A DNA stretch of 64,000 bases from Mesorhizobium sp. Pch-S (lineage in GTDB: Bacteria > Pseudomonadota > Alphaproteobacteria > Rhizobiales > Rhizobiaceae). The stretch covers positions 6,037,501 through 6,101,500 of the forward strand of contig NZ_CP029562.1 of NCBI RefSeq assembly GCF_004136315.1, in the 5' to 3' direction. The position numbers and the translations under genes are program-made. Below are positions 1 through 8,567 of this stretch, in pieces. The notes under the pieces are model-generated. The model searched no databases and was not told where the DNA came from. It saw only the letters and a program-made list of their open reading frames with translations. Within the stretch, counting starts at the first letter, position 1; each line of letters opens with the position of its first letter.

Positions 1-858
1 CGGATTCTTGATGCCGCGGCAATATTCAATATGCGCATGATCCGGCTGACGGGTACGATCGCCGATCCAGATCATATGCCCCGAGGTGGCGTACCAGTCG
101 CCTGAGGTGGAGTCGACGCGGGTCAGCGCCTCCTCGTAACCGAGCAGCAGCGCCTCATGGCTGGTGTAGAAATCCGTCTCGCGCAGCGCGAAATTGGTTT
201 CGGAAGTAATGCCCACCGCCCGCATGAAATCCATGGTTTCGGTGATACGGTTGGCGAGCGCCTCGTATTTCTCAGCTTGCGGACTGTCGGCGACGAAACC
301 GAGCATCCAGCGATGAACGTTTTCCAGGCTGGCGTAGCCACCCTGGGCGAAGGCACGCAGAAGGTTGAGCGTCGCCGCCGATTGGCGATAAGCCATTTCC
401 TGGCGGGCAGGATCAGGCACGCGCGACTTTTCGTCGAATTCAATGCCGTTGATGATGTCGCCGCGATAGCTCGGCAGCGTGATCTCACCCTTGGTTTCAT
501 TGTCAGACGAACGCGGCTTGGCGAATTGACCGGCGACACGGCCGATCTTCACCACGGGTTGCGATCCTGCAAAGGTAAGCACAACCGCCATCTGCAGGAA
601 CACGCGGAAGAAGTCGCGGATGTTGTCCGCGCCATGTTCCGCAAAGCTCTCGGCGCAGTCACCACCCTGCAGCAGGAAAGCCTCGCCATTGGCTACGGCC
701 GCCAGCTGCTTCTTCAGCTTGCGGGCTTCACCGGCGAAAACCAGTGGCGGGAAGCTGGCAAGACGCGCCTCGGTCTCCTTCAGCGCTAGAAGGTCCGGAT
801 AGGCAGGGACCTGCTGGATTGGCTTCGCTCTCCAGGAATTCGGGGACCACTTCGTCAT
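1..858 (-). CDS. aroG: Class II 3-deoxy-7-phosphoheptulonate synthase (DAHP synthase), 3' part cut by window edge
   Basis: First enzyme of the shikimate pathway: condenses phosphoenolpyruvate and erythrose-4-phosphate in the cytosol. The frame is open for 286 codons from an ATG at 858 to the left edge, so about 170 C-terminal residues of a family that usually has about 455-465 are missing. The translation has the class II (plant/Mycobacterium-type) signatures GGDCAESF near residues 65-72, with the metal-binding Cys at about 68, then [32 protein letters not shown] and [12 protein letters not shown]. It is unrelated in sequence to the E. coli AroF/G/H class. The start [10 protein letters not shown] is typical of the family. 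It is transcribed away from the ABC gene at 1231, leaving a divergent intergenic region at 859-1230 in which I recognise only the dyad at 1160-1176. Confidence 0.9.
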   Translation of the reverse strand, partial: MTKWSPNSWRAKPIQQVPAYPDLLALKETEARLASFPPLVFAGEARKLKKQLAAVANGEAFLLQGGDCAESFAEHGADNIRDFFRVFLQMAVVLTFAGSQPVVKIGRVAGQFAKPRSSDNETKGEITLPSYRGDIINGIEFDEKSRVPDPARQEMAYRQSAATLNLLRAFAQGGYASLENVHRWMLGFVADSPQAEKYEALANRITETMDFMRAVGITSETNFALRETDFYTSHEALLLGYEEALTRVDSTSGDWYATSGHMIWIGDRTRQPDHAHIEYCRGIKNP

Positions 859-1159
859 TTGTCGCACCCAACGCGCTTTTCGCGGCTCGGCACTATCGCC
901 CAAGCCCTACGCTCCCCAACAGGGAGATGCGGCTCCATACAGGAAGCCGGTTTCCTATTCTAGCCCGGATTTGGCAGGGACGCGAACGACTTATGCGTGC
1001 CTCTGGAGGCCTACGCCGTTTGTGCTGAAGACGCAAAACTTGCTGGCCCGACAAGACCTTACCCTTGCGTCACTGTGGCGGATCAGCCACGCGGGTGAAG
1101 CCAGTCACAGACCGTTGCTAACCATTTAGTGAGAATGTTAACGGAAAATGATCAATTGG

Positions 1160-1176
1160 TGTTACTCTGTGTAACA
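1160..1176. promoter_or_regulatory. Inverted repeat TGTTAC-N5-GTAACA, candidate operator upstream of the BacA-like ABC gene
   Basis: The arms TGTTAC (1160-1165) and GTAACA (1171-1176) are perfect reverse complements around TCTGT. The dyad lies inside the longest possible reading frame of the downstream gene, which argues that translation starts at 1231 (or GTG 1201) rather than at ATG 1129. Dyads of this kind suit a TetR-type or response-regulator dimer; which protein binds is unknown. Confidence 0.4.
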
Positions 1177-1230
1177 AAACTAGAGAGGTTTGGGCGGGAA
1201 GTGATTCGGGTCGATAGACCGAGCCATTCA

Positions 1231-3201
1231 ATGCTGGAACGGCGGCGCCACGATACGGCTACACCGCCAACCCGGACGCCGGTTTCTTCGATGCGCGGTT
1301 TCTGGGGCCTTATGCGGGCATACTGGTTCTCGGACCGGTGGCGAGAAGCGTGGGCACTGGCTGCCATCATCGCTCTGCTGACGGCACTTTCCAGCAAGAC
1401 CGGCGTCTGGTTCGCGATTGCCTCCGGCGAGTTGGTCAACTCCATCGCCTTTTTCCACGATGCTGCAAACACAACACCCCTCACCTCGCTGCTGAGCAAT
1501 GCCGGCTGGCTCGTTCTGCTTGTCATCATCAAGGATGTCGGCATCACCGGCACCCGCACATTGGTTTCGGCAACACTGCATCGCAAATGGCGCGGCTGGC
1601 TCAACGGCCGCTTCAATGATGCGCTGCTGGATTCCAACCACACGCATTTCCATGCCCAGAACGGGGGCAACGGCACCGCGCCCGACAACATCGACCAGCG
1701 CGTCCAGGAATCGATCAAGGACATGACCGGCGGCGCCATCGGGCTCGCCATGGGCGTGCTGGCGGTAGCCACCTCACTGTTCTTTGTCGGACAAAAGCTG
1801 ATTGCAGACTCCACCGAAGTCGCGGGATTGGAATTCCTCGGCGACTATGGCAGCGCCGTGCTGGCGCTGGCGGCGGTCGCAGCCTACGTCCCGATCAATA
1901 CCTGGATCGCCATGAAGCTCGGCGGCATGCTCGAACGGCTGTCCGTCAGGATGCAACAAGCCGAGGGCAGCTATCGCGGTGAATTGACGACTTTGTTGCG
2001 TCGCTCCTTCCATGTCGCAGCCGCGCGGGGCGAGGAAGTTCAGAAGGCCATGCACGGTCGCCTCTATGAAGATATAGACAAGACATGGGGCCGCCTGAAC
2101 CGGGTCAATGCCGGCTATTCATCCTTCGAACTGGTCTACAATTTCATTGGCGCTCGTATCGTCGCCTACGGGCCAGGTCTCATCCCGTTCATCCACAACA
2201 AGATCGACCTCAAGGGCTACATAACCGGTGCCGAGCTGGTCAATTCACTGATCAGCCAGTGTTCGTGGTTCATCCACGTGATGCCGGCGATCGCAGCGCT
2301 CAGAGCCAACAGCCGTCGCGTCATCGAACTGGCCGACGCCATCGAAAACGTCCAGCAACCGGCCGACTTCTATCGCCAGTCAGGTCATTCGGACTTCCGC
2401 TACACCTATCAAAATCCGGTATTCGGCCTGACCATTCAGCATCTCGAATTGATGCAGAAAGGCGCCGATTCAACTCCGTTCGTGACAACCGAACGGCTTC
2501 GCTTCCGGCGCGGTGAATGGACTTTCCTCAAAGGTGAATCCGGTAGCGGCAAAACCTCTCTGATCAAGGCTATCAATGGGTTGTGGCCTTATGGGCGCGG
2601 CACGGTCGTCTTCCCGGAAGGCGTGAAAACATTCTACGCAGCGCAGGAAGTGAAACTGCCGCCAGTATCGCTGAAGGAGCTGGTCTGCCTGCCGGATTCA
2701 CCCGATGATCATTCCGATACCAAAGCGGCGGCCGCGCTGCATCGTGCCGGCCTCGGAGAATTCATCGAATATCTGTCCGAAGCGACACGCGACAATCATA
2801 GCTGGGACCAGGTCCTTTCCGGGGGCCAGAAGCAGAAGTTGATCGTTGCGCGAATTCTCCTGCAGCAACCGGGGCTCCTTTTCCTGGATGAGGCGACTGC
2901 AGCACTCGATCCCCAGGGCAAGGTGGCGTTCCATCAGGTGATCAAGGACAATTGCCCCGATGTCATCGTCATCAGCGTGATGCACGAGGCGATCCCGCCA
3001 CGTTCGGCAAGTGGCGAGGAGTTCTACAACAGCGTGCTCAGTATCGCCGATGGTGTCGCCACGAAGAAACCGTTGGTGCCGACATTGCCGCGCGAGATCA
3101 CCACCATCCTGGCCAATCCACCTGCACGGCCGAGCGCCAAGGCACCGCGGCTGGAGGATGGCTGGGCACGCATCACACGCATGCGGCTCAGGCAAAAGTA
3201 A
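1231..3201 (+). CDS. BacA/SbmA-like ABC transporter with fused ATP-binding domain (BclA/ExsE/YddA type)
   Basis: Inner-membrane half-transporter with an SbmA/BacA-type membrane domain fused to an ATPase. Relatives take up antimicrobial peptides or affect very-long-chain fatty acids of the envelope; BclA of Bradyrhizobium and ExsE of Sinorhizobium are named examples. Hydrophobic segments lie at about residues 30-60, 85-110, 160-185 and 195-225. The C-terminal ABC domain has Walker A GESGSGKTS at about 435, signature LSGGQKQK at about 529 and Walker B LLFLDEATAALD at about 548. The frame is open from ATG 1129; I use ATG 1231 because the earlier part overlaps an inverted repeat and looks non-coding. 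GTG 1201 and ATG 1291 are alternatives, and no start has a strong ribosome binding site. The substrate cannot be told from sequence. Confidence 0.82.
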   Translation: MLERRRHDTATPPTRTPVSSMRGFWGLMRAYWFSDRWREAWALAAIIALLTALSSKTGVWFAIASGELVNSIAFFHDAANTTPLTSLLSNAGWLVLLVIIKDVGITGTRTLVSATLHRKWRGWLNGRFNDALLDSNHTHFHAQNGGNGTAPDNIDQRVQESIKDMTGGAIGLAMGVLAVATSLFFVGQKLIADSTEVAGLEFLGDYGSAVLALAAVAAYVPINTWIAMKLGGMLERLSVRMQQAEGSYRGELTTLLRRSFHVAAARGEEVQKAMHGRLYEDIDKTWGRLNRVNAGYSSFELVYNFIGARIVAYGPGLIPFIHNKIDLKGYITGAELVNSLISQCSWFIHVMPAIAALRANSRRVIELADAIENVQQPADFYRQSGHSDFRYTYQNPVFGLTIQHLELMQKGADSTPFVTTERLRFRRGEWTFLKGESGSGKTSLIKAINGLWPYGRGTVVFPEGVKTFYAAQEVKLPPVSLKELVCLPDSPDDHSDTKAAAALHRAGLGEFIEYLSEATRDNHSWDQVLSGGQKQKLIVARILLQQPGLLFLDEATAALDPQGKVAFHQVIKDNCPDVIVISVMHEAIPPRSASGEEFYNSVLSIADGVATKKPLVPTLPREITTILANPPARPSAKAPRLEDGWARITRMRLRQK

Positions 3202-3322
3202 CGGATTCGTCGCTCTCATTCGCCTGGAGCCCCCCGCCACATGCCGCTCGATGAGTTGGCGTCGGCGCAATCTGGTCGTGCCATCCAATGCGATGTGCGA
3301 AGACAACTCGCCCATCTCCACC

Positions 3323-3353
3323 TTGACTTTGACGTTTACGTCAATGGTAGGCT
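3323..3353 (+). promoter_or_regulatory. MerR-type promoter: -35 TTGACT, 16-bp perfect dyad in a 19-bp spacer, -10 TAGGCT
   Basis: TTGACT (3323-3328) is separated by exactly 19 bp from TAGGCT (3348-3353), and the spacer holds the perfect dyad TTGACGTTTACGTCAA (3329-3344). A 19-bp spacer with a central dyad is the hallmark of promoters activated by MerR-family regulators through DNA distortion. From memory the dyad resembles LiuR-type sites of branched-chain amino-acid regulons. It sits 28 bp before the hydrolase start at 3381. No MerR-family gene is present in the window. Confidence 0.6.
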
Positions 3354-3380
3354 TCGGTCTGATCATGGGAGGCAGGATTG

Positions 3381-4332
3381 ATGACATCTCCCCAAGCGCA
3401 GTCCATCCCACCCGGCCCCCTTCAACGGGACAAGGAACCAATCGGCCGGGAAGTGCGTCGACGCGATATCCGCTTTGACGCCGACGATGGCTTTCCTCTT
3501 ACCGGCACGCTGTTCGAAGGCGACGGACAGCAGCCGCTCGTGTTGATCTCTTCGGCGACCGCAGTGCCACGCGGCTTCTATGCGGCCTTTGCGACCGCGG
3601 CCGTGAAGGCCGGCGCGCGCGGCGCGCTCATTTATGATTATCGCGGCACTGGCGATTCAATAACTCCCAGAGCCTGGTCGAAACGCATCGGCATGGCAGA
3701 CTGGGGACTGCTTGACATGCCGGCGGCAACCAGGGCGCTCAATGCGATTGCCCCGGAACATCCCATGGTCGGCGTGGGCCAATCCTATGGCGGCCAGGCG
3801 CTGGGTTTGAGTGGCATTTCGAACCGCTTCACCCGCTACGGCATGATCGCCGTCATGTCAGGCTATCACCGCGGTCTAGACGACAAATGGGCAGGACCAC
3901 GCATGTTCCTGCTTGGCGTGCCGCTCTCCTATCTCTTCCGTAGCATGCCGAAATGGATGCGCCTCGGCGAACCAATCCCGGCAACGGTTTTCCGCGACTG
4001 GGCTCGATGGTGCTCGATGCCTGATTATTTCTTCGACGATCCCGATCTCAAGGAGACATCGCGTTTCGCCGACGTGCACACGCCTATCCTGTCGCTGCGC
4101 ATGACCGACGATCGGAGGGGGAACGGAACGCGCCGTGGTCTCGCTGATGAAGCACTACAATCGAGCTTCGGTCGAAAGACGCTGGATTTCGCCGAAAGAC
4201 GCTGGTGGTCCGATCGGTCATCTCGGCTTTTTCCGATCACGCTTCGCAGTCACTTTATGGCCGCCATTTCTGGCCTGGCTGCTCGACGGTGAGGCCTTCA
4301 CCGCCGGCAACCTGCCGCCGCAAGTGGCGTAG
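3381..4332 (+). pseudogene. Alpha/beta hydrolase (serine hydrolase), frameshifted near its C-terminus
   Basis: Start ATG 3381 follows a good GGGAGG ribosome binding site (3368-3373). The protein reads as an alpha/beta hydrolase: oxyanion region LVLISSATAVPRGFY, DYRGTGDS strand and nucleophile elbow GQSYGG (Ser at about residue 135). After SLRMTDD (4092-4112) the first frame turns into non-homologous sequence ending at 4292. The expected continuation GTERAVVSLMKHYNRAS...PIGHLGFF, with the likely catalytic His in GHLGFF, is in the +1 frame and ends at TAG 4330-4332. The frames join if one G is removed from the GGGGG run at 4117-4121. Either a real disabling insertion or a homopolymer error. Substrate unknown; the MerR-type promoter just upstream suggests inducible expression. 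Confidence 0.75.
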
Positions 4333-4423
4333 AAACCGGCCAGCTCATCCGCATACCCTTTGACCGTGCGGACAAAAATGCTAGGAGCCCCGCAACGAAG
4401 GCGCGGGGAAGCGAATTCCGACC

Positions 4424-5122
4424 ATGGATGCCAGGCAACTAAAGATCGAATCCGCTCGGGCAGCCCTCGCCCATGTCACGGATGGCATGAGGCTCGGCAT
4501 CGGCACCGGCTCGACGGCAGAGGAATTCGTTCGGCTGCTGGCTGAAAAGGTCGGCACCGGTCTTTCGGTCATCGGCGTGCCGACTTCGGAACGCACGGCT
4601 GCATTGTGCACGGAACTCGGCGTGCCACTGACGACCCTCGAAGAGACGCCTGAACTCGACCTCACCATTGATGGCGCCGACGAAATCGATCCGGAGCTCA
4701 CACTGGTCAAGGGTGGCGGGGGTGCCCTGCTCCGCGAAAAGATCGTGGCCGCGGCTTCGCAACGCATGATCGTCATTGCCGACCGCTCCAAGCTCGTGGA
4801 CACGCTCGGTCGTTTTCCATTGCCCATCGAGGTCAACCGCTTCGGCCTGCGCGCGACCGAGATCGCCGTTGCCTCGGCTGCGCGCGAACTCGGCCTTTCC
4901 GGGCCGATCACATTGAGGATGACGGCGGGCCAGCCTTTTGTTACAGACGGCGGTCATTTCATCCTCGATGCATCTTTTGGCCGCATTCCGAATACAAGAG
5001 CGCTATCGAATGCCCTCCATGCCATCCCCGGTGTGGTCGAGCACGGTCTTTTCATCGGGCTGGCGTCCGCGGCAGTCGTTGCAGGTGCCAATGGCATCGA
5101 AACTGTCCACGCACCCCGATAA
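4424..5122 (+). CDS. rpiA: Ribose-5-phosphate isomerase A
   Basis: Interconverts ribose-5-phosphate and ribulose-5-phosphate in the non-oxidative pentose phosphate pathway (cytosol). All family signatures are visible: phosphate-binding [12 protein letters not shown] near residues 25-36, GVPTSE, the active-site loop [11 protein letters not shown] near 80-90 with the catalytic acid, and [13 protein letters not shown] near 94-106. Length 232 is usual. The 20-nt gap to the downstream DUF2059 gene suggests co-transcription. Confidence 0.95.
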   Translation: MDARQLKIESARAALAHVTDGMRLGIGTGSTAEEFVRLLAEKVGTGLSVIGVPTSERTAALCTELGVPLTTLEETPELDLTIDGADEIDPELTLVKGGGGALLREKIVAAASQRMIVIADRSKLVDTLGRFPLPIEVNRFGLRATEIAVASAARELGLSGPITLRMTAGQPFVTDGGHFILDASFGRIPNTRALSNALHAIPGVVEHGLFIGLASAAVVAGANGIETVHAPR

Positions 5123-5142
5123 ACCAGGGAGTCTTTTCGATC

Positions 5143-5754
5143 ATGATGTTGAATAACCGCGTCCGTCGCCTTTCCGTGATGCTGGCAACTGCCGCAGTCG
5201 TGGCCTTCGCTGCTCCCGTTTCCGCCCAGGAAATCTCCGAATCGCACCTCAAGGCGGCCCGCGCGGCGGTCTCGGCAATCCACGCGACAGACGCATTCGA
5301 CAACATCCTGCCGCAGGCGGCTGCAGCGCTCGAAGCCCAGCTGATCCAGAAGAACCCCGACCTGCAGGAGCTGATCAGCCAGACGATCAACGCCAAGGCG
5401 CTTGCGCTGGCGTCGCGCCGCTCCGATCTGGAGAAGGAAGCAGCGACCGCTTATGCCAAGGTGTTCTCCGAACAGGACCTCAACAACATCGCGACATTCT
5501 ACCAGTCCGAGACCGGCAAGAAGCTGCTCGACAGCGGCCCGATCGTGACCCGCGAACTCGTGAAAGCCGCTGAAATCTGGCAGAATGGGGTCGCTCGGGA
5601 CCTCGCCCAGCAGGTCGGCGAAGCACTGCAGTCCGCCGCAGGCGCGAAGGTTCCTGCCCCGACCGAAGGCGCCGCTCCGGCTGAGGGCGCTGCGCCCGCC
5701 GACGGCGCAGCTCCAGCCGAGGGTGCCGCACCTGCAGATGGCAGCGCCAACTGA
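5143..5754 (+). CDS. Secreted DUF2059 protein with Ala/Pro/Gly-rich repeat tail
   Basis: Function of the family is unknown. Residues 1-28 form a Sec signal peptide ending ...APVSAQE, so the protein is probably periplasmic. The central part (about 75-155) is a DUF2059 helical domain with the AKVFSEQDLNNIATFY...GKKLL pattern. The last about 35 residues are tandem six-residue units of the GAAPAE / GAAPAD type, alternating Glu and Asp, most likely an extended periplasmic linker. ATG 5143 is followed at once by a second ATG. It follows rpiA by 20 nt and ends just before an intrinsic terminator. Confidence 0.8.
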   Translation: MMLNNRVRRLSVMLATAAVVAFAAPVSAQEISESHLKAARAAVSAIHATDAFDNILPQAAAALEAQLIQKNPDLQELISQTINAKALALASRRSDLEKEAATAYAKVFSEQDLNNIATFYQSETGKKLLDSGPIVTRELVKAAEIWQNGVARDLAQQVGEALQSAAGAKVPAPTEGAAPAEGAAPADGAAPAEGAAPADGSAN

Positions 5755-5780
5755 CCACCGCATCTCGGTGTTACTGGATC

Positions 5781-5811
5781 AAAAGCCCGGCCATGGCCGG
5801 GCTTTTCTTTT
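5781..5811 (+). terminator. Intrinsic terminator after the rpiA-DUF2059 unit
   Basis: The perfect stem AAAAGCCCGGCC / GGCCGGGCTTTT (5781-5806) has almost no loop beyond its AT centre and is followed by CTTTT. It is symmetric, so it could work in both directions, but only the plus-strand genes end here. Confidence 0.85.
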
Positions 5812-5865
5812 GACGATTCGACGCCTACCTCTCACCTGCGTTGCACAAAGGAACAGGATTTCGTC

Positions 5866-7257
5866 ATGAGCGCTTACGACTACGACCTTTTCGTTATCGG
5901 CGGCGGCTCAGGTGGCGTGCGGGCAGCACGCGTGTCGGCAGCACTCGGCAAGAGGGTCGGCGTCGCCGAGGAATATCGCTTCGGCGGCACCTGTGTGATC
6001 CGCGGCTGCGTGCCGAAGAAGCTCTTCGTCTATGCGTCGCAATTTCCAGAGCATTTCGAGGATGCTGCCGGGTATGGCTGGACCGTGCCGCAGGCAAGTT
6101 TCGACTGGCAGACGTTGATTGCCAACAAGGACCGCGAGATCGCGCGGCTGGAGGGGCTTTATGCCAAGGGCGTGCAGGGTGCCGGCGGAGAGACCTTTCA
6201 GAGCCGCGCCGTTCTCATCGACCGTCACACCATCCGCCTGGCGGCGGAAGACAGGACCGTCACCGCCGACCAGATCCTGATCGCCACGGGTGGCCGCCCC
6301 GCTGCGCATCCGGCCTTGCCAGGCCATGAACACTGCATCACCTCCAACGAGGCGTTTCATCTGGCCGAACTGCCGAAGGCGATCGCCATCGAGGGTGGCG
6401 GCTACATCGCCGTCGAATTCGCCAATATCTTCCACGGACTCGGCGTGGAAACGACGCTCATCTACCGCGGCACCGAAATCCTCAGCCGCTTCGACATGGA
6501 TCTGCGCCGCGCCTTGCATGAAACCATGGAGAAGAAAGGTATCCGCATCCTCTGCCGCACGGTCTCGGAAGAAGTGACGCGCCGCCCGAACGGAAGACTC
6601 GACGTGAGAGTGACGGGAGGTGACATCCTGACGGTTGATCAGATGATGCTTGCCATCGGCCGCCAGCCCAACACGGAAAAGCTCGGCCTCGAAGCCGCAG
6701 GTGTGGAGCTGTCAGCGGCAGGCGCCGTCATTGTCGACCAGTATTCCCGCACAAATGTCGACAACATCTGGGCGGTGGGCGATGTCACCAACCGTGTACA
6801 GCTGACGCCGGTCGCCATCCATGAGGCCATGTGTTTCGTGGAGACGGCATTCAAGAACAACCCGACCTCCCCGGATCACGACACCATTGCCACTGCAGTG
6901 TTCTCGCAGCCGGAAATCGGTACCGTCGGCCTTTCGGAGGATGATGCTGCCAAGCGTTTCGCGGAGCTTGAGGTTTATCGCGCCGCCTTCCGGCCGATGC
7001 GCCACACGCTTTCCGGACGCGACGAGAAGATGCTGATGAAACTCGTGGTCGATGCGGCGAGCCGCAAGGTGGTTGGCGCGCATATACTCGGACCCGATGC
7101 CGGCGAGATGGCTCAGCTTCTGGGCATCCCGATCAAGGCGGGCCTCACCAAGGATGATTTCGACCGCACCATGGCCGTGCATCCGACAGCCGCGGAAGAG
7201 CTGGTCACCATGTACAAACCAACCTACCGCGTCAAAAACGGCGAACGGATCGATTAG
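5866..7257 (+). CDS. gor: Glutathione-disulfide reductase
   Basis: FAD-dependent NADPH:glutathione-disulfide oxidoreductase of the class I pyridine nucleotide-disulfide family, keeping cytosolic glutathione reduced. Visible: FAD-binding GGGSGGVRAAR (residues 12-22), redox pair GGTCVIRGCVPKK (Cys43/Cys48), second Rossmann motif EGGGYIAVEFA near 178-188, AVGDVT near 305 and the C-terminal active-site AVHPTAAEE (about residues 438-446). Length 463 is usual for alphaproteobacterial Gor. The DUF2059 gene ends 111 bp upstream behind a terminator, so gor probably has its own promoter. Confidence 0.95.
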   Translation: MSAYDYDLFVIGGGSGGVRAARVSAALGKRVGVAEEYRFGGTCVIRGCVPKKLFVYASQFPEHFEDAAGYGWTVPQASFDWQTLIANKDREIARLEGLYAKGVQGAGGETFQSRAVLIDRHTIRLAAEDRTVTADQILIATGGRPAAHPALPGHEHCITSNEAFHLAELPKAIAIEGGGYIAVEFANIFHGLGVETTLIYRGTEILSRFDMDLRRALHETMEKKGIRILCRTVSEEVTRRPNGRLDVRVTGGDILTVDQMMLAIGRQPNTEKLGLEAAGVELSAAGAVIVDQYSRTNVDNIWAVGDVTNRVQLTPVAIHEAMCFVETAFKNNPTSPDHDTIATAVFSQPEIGTVGLSEDDAAKRFAELEVYRAAFRPMRHTLSGRDEKMLMKLVVDAASRKVVGAHILGPDAGEMAQLLGIPIKAGLTKDDFDRTMAVHPTAAEELVTMYKPTYRVKNGERID

Positions 7258-7303
7258 TGCCCGCCATCGAACCCGACGAGGCAGAAAAACCAGGCTCCTG
7301 CTC

Positions 7304-7331
7304 TTGACTGCCGAGCAGCACCGGATAGTTT
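7304..7331 (+). promoter_or_regulatory. Candidate promoter of the amide-utilisation operon
   Basis: TTGACT (7304-7309) and TAGTTT (7326-7331) are 16 bp apart. Transcription from here would begin near 7338, directly before the leader hairpins at 7344-7419. The -10 match is modest. Confidence 0.35.
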
Positions 7332-7343
7332 AAGGACAAAATA

Positions 7344-7419
7344 CCGGCCTCGTGAGCCGGACGGCAAGCGTGCCTCGTATGCCTCGCCCGACGGCGATGG
7401 CTGCGGGGCATTTTGTTTT
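7344..7419 (+). promoter_or_regulatory. Transcription attenuator leader (two small hairpins plus intrinsic terminator) before amiC-like gene
   Basis: Hairpin P1 pairs CCGGC (7344-7348) with GCCGG (7356-7360). Hairpin P2 pairs GGC (7363-7365) with GCC (7372-7374) around the hexaloop AAGCGT. A 9-bp terminator stem pairs ATGCCTCGC (7379-7387) with GCGGGGCAT (7403-7411) and runs into TTTTGTTTT (7411-7419). TGCCTCG occurs twice (7371-7377, 7380-7386), so the terminator 3' arm has two possible partners, one shared with P2. The SD GGGGGA follows at 7420-7425. ANTAR proteins such as AmiR, encoded two genes on, bind paired hexaloop hairpins and prevent termination. The canonical A1/G4 hexaloop is only half met here and P1 has a 7-nt loop, so the exact antiterminator fold is uncertain. 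Confidence 0.6.
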
Positions 7420-7433
7420 GGGGGACATTGCTG

Positions 7434-8567
7434 GTGAAGCGCCGCATCGAGATCGGCATCCTGTATTCCCGATCCGGGAACTACCGCCTTGTCTCGGAGT
7501 CCTGTCATCGCGGTGCCATGCAGGCTATCGCAGCAGTCAACGCCGATCCCTTTTCCCCGATCGAATTCGTCCCCGTCGAGCGCGACCCGCAAGGCAATGC
7601 CGACCGCTATGCGACACTGGCCGAGGACATTCTGCGCAACTCAAGCGCCCGCCACATCATCGGCGGCGTCACGTCCTGGAGTCGCAAGGAGATCATTCCG
7701 GCGCTCGAGAAAGCTGGCGGGATGCTCTGGTATGCCTGCCCGTATGAGGGGTTCGAGGCCAACGAGCACGTCGTCTACATGCATGCATGCCCCAACCAGC
7801 ATCTGGTACCGCTGCTTGGACACGTCGTCCCCATTTACGGTGCCAATGGCTTCCTGACCGGCTCCAACTACATCTGGGGCTGGGAAACCAATCGCGTCGC
7901 CCGCGACCTGATTGCCGATGCCGGTGGCCGCGTGCTTGGCGAACGCTATCTGCCGCTTGGGGAAACCGACGTCTCACGGGTGATCGACGAGATCCGCGCG
8001 ACCCGTCCGAACTTCATCCTGAACAACCTGATCGGCCCCTCTTCCTACGCTTTCTTCAAGGCCTATGCGGAGCTGGCCCAGCAGGACGATCACTTCACGC
8101 CACCGCACTGCCCGATCGTCTCCTGCAATCTGACCGAATGCGAGCTGCCGGCCATCGGCGCCGCCGGCGACGGTCACCTTTCTGCCGGACCGTATTTCCA
8201 CGACACTTCCGTCAAGGAAGTCTGGCTGGTTGGCCAAGCTGAAAAGGATGAGCCGCGCCCTTCATCTTTCCAGGCTTCCGCCTTCGCTTCCGTGAAAATT
8301 CTCGCTTCCATTCTCGCTGCCGAGAGCGACGCCAGCCCGAGCGAACTGTCCGCTGCCTTTGCAAGCAACAGCTTCAACACACCGTTCGGAACGATCCGCA
8401 TCGATCCGCAGACACAGCACGCGACACTGCCCGTCGAGATCGGCCGTATCGCAGGTGACGGTTTTGAAAAAGTTAGCGTTACCAAGGCGGTAGATCCTGA
8501 TCCTTACCTGTCGCGCTATGACCGCACCAAGGTATTCGGCCGTCGCAAGCTGAAGGTGGTGTCATGA
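7434..8567 (+). CDS. amiC: AmiC-like amide-sensing periplasmic-binding-fold protein
   Basis: Type 1 periplasmic-binding-fold protein of the AmiC/UrtA/FmdD group. In Pseudomonas AmiC binds small amides in the cytoplasm and releases the antiterminator AmiR. This protein also has no signal peptide (it begins MKRRIEIGILYSRSG), which fits a cytosolic sensor rather than a transporter subunit. Recognisable are GGVTSWSRKEIIP, WYACPYEGFE and FLTGSNYIWGWE. Start GTG 7434 lies 8 nt after SD GGGGGA; the frame is open to TTG 7413 but that lies inside the terminator U-tract. The end overlaps the ANTAR gene by 4 nt (ATGA). Symbol by analogy. Confidence 0.8.
   Translation: MKRRIEIGILYSRSGNYRLVSESCHRGAMQAIAAVNADPFSPIEFVPVERDPQGNADRYATLAEDILRNSSARHIIGGVTSWSRKEIIPALEKAGGMLWYACPYEGFEANEHVVYMHACPNQHLVPLLGHVVPIYGANGFLTGSNYIWGWETNRVARDLIADAGGRVLGERYLPLGETDVSRVIDEIRATRPNFILNNLIGPSSYAFFKAYAELAQQDDHFTPPHCPIVSCNLTECELPAIGAAGDGHLSAGPYFHDTSVKEVWLVGQAEKDEPRPSSFQASAFASVKILASILAAESDASPSELSAAFASNSFNTPFGTIRIDPQTQHATLPVEIGRIAGDGFEKVSVTKAVDPDPYLSRYDRTKVFGRRKLKVVS

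Noticed and set aside
7344..7411. Guanidine (mini-ykkC) riboswitch
   Set aside because: The ACGR tetraloop hairpins are not present as a pair, and the neighbouring ANTAR gene explains the leader better.
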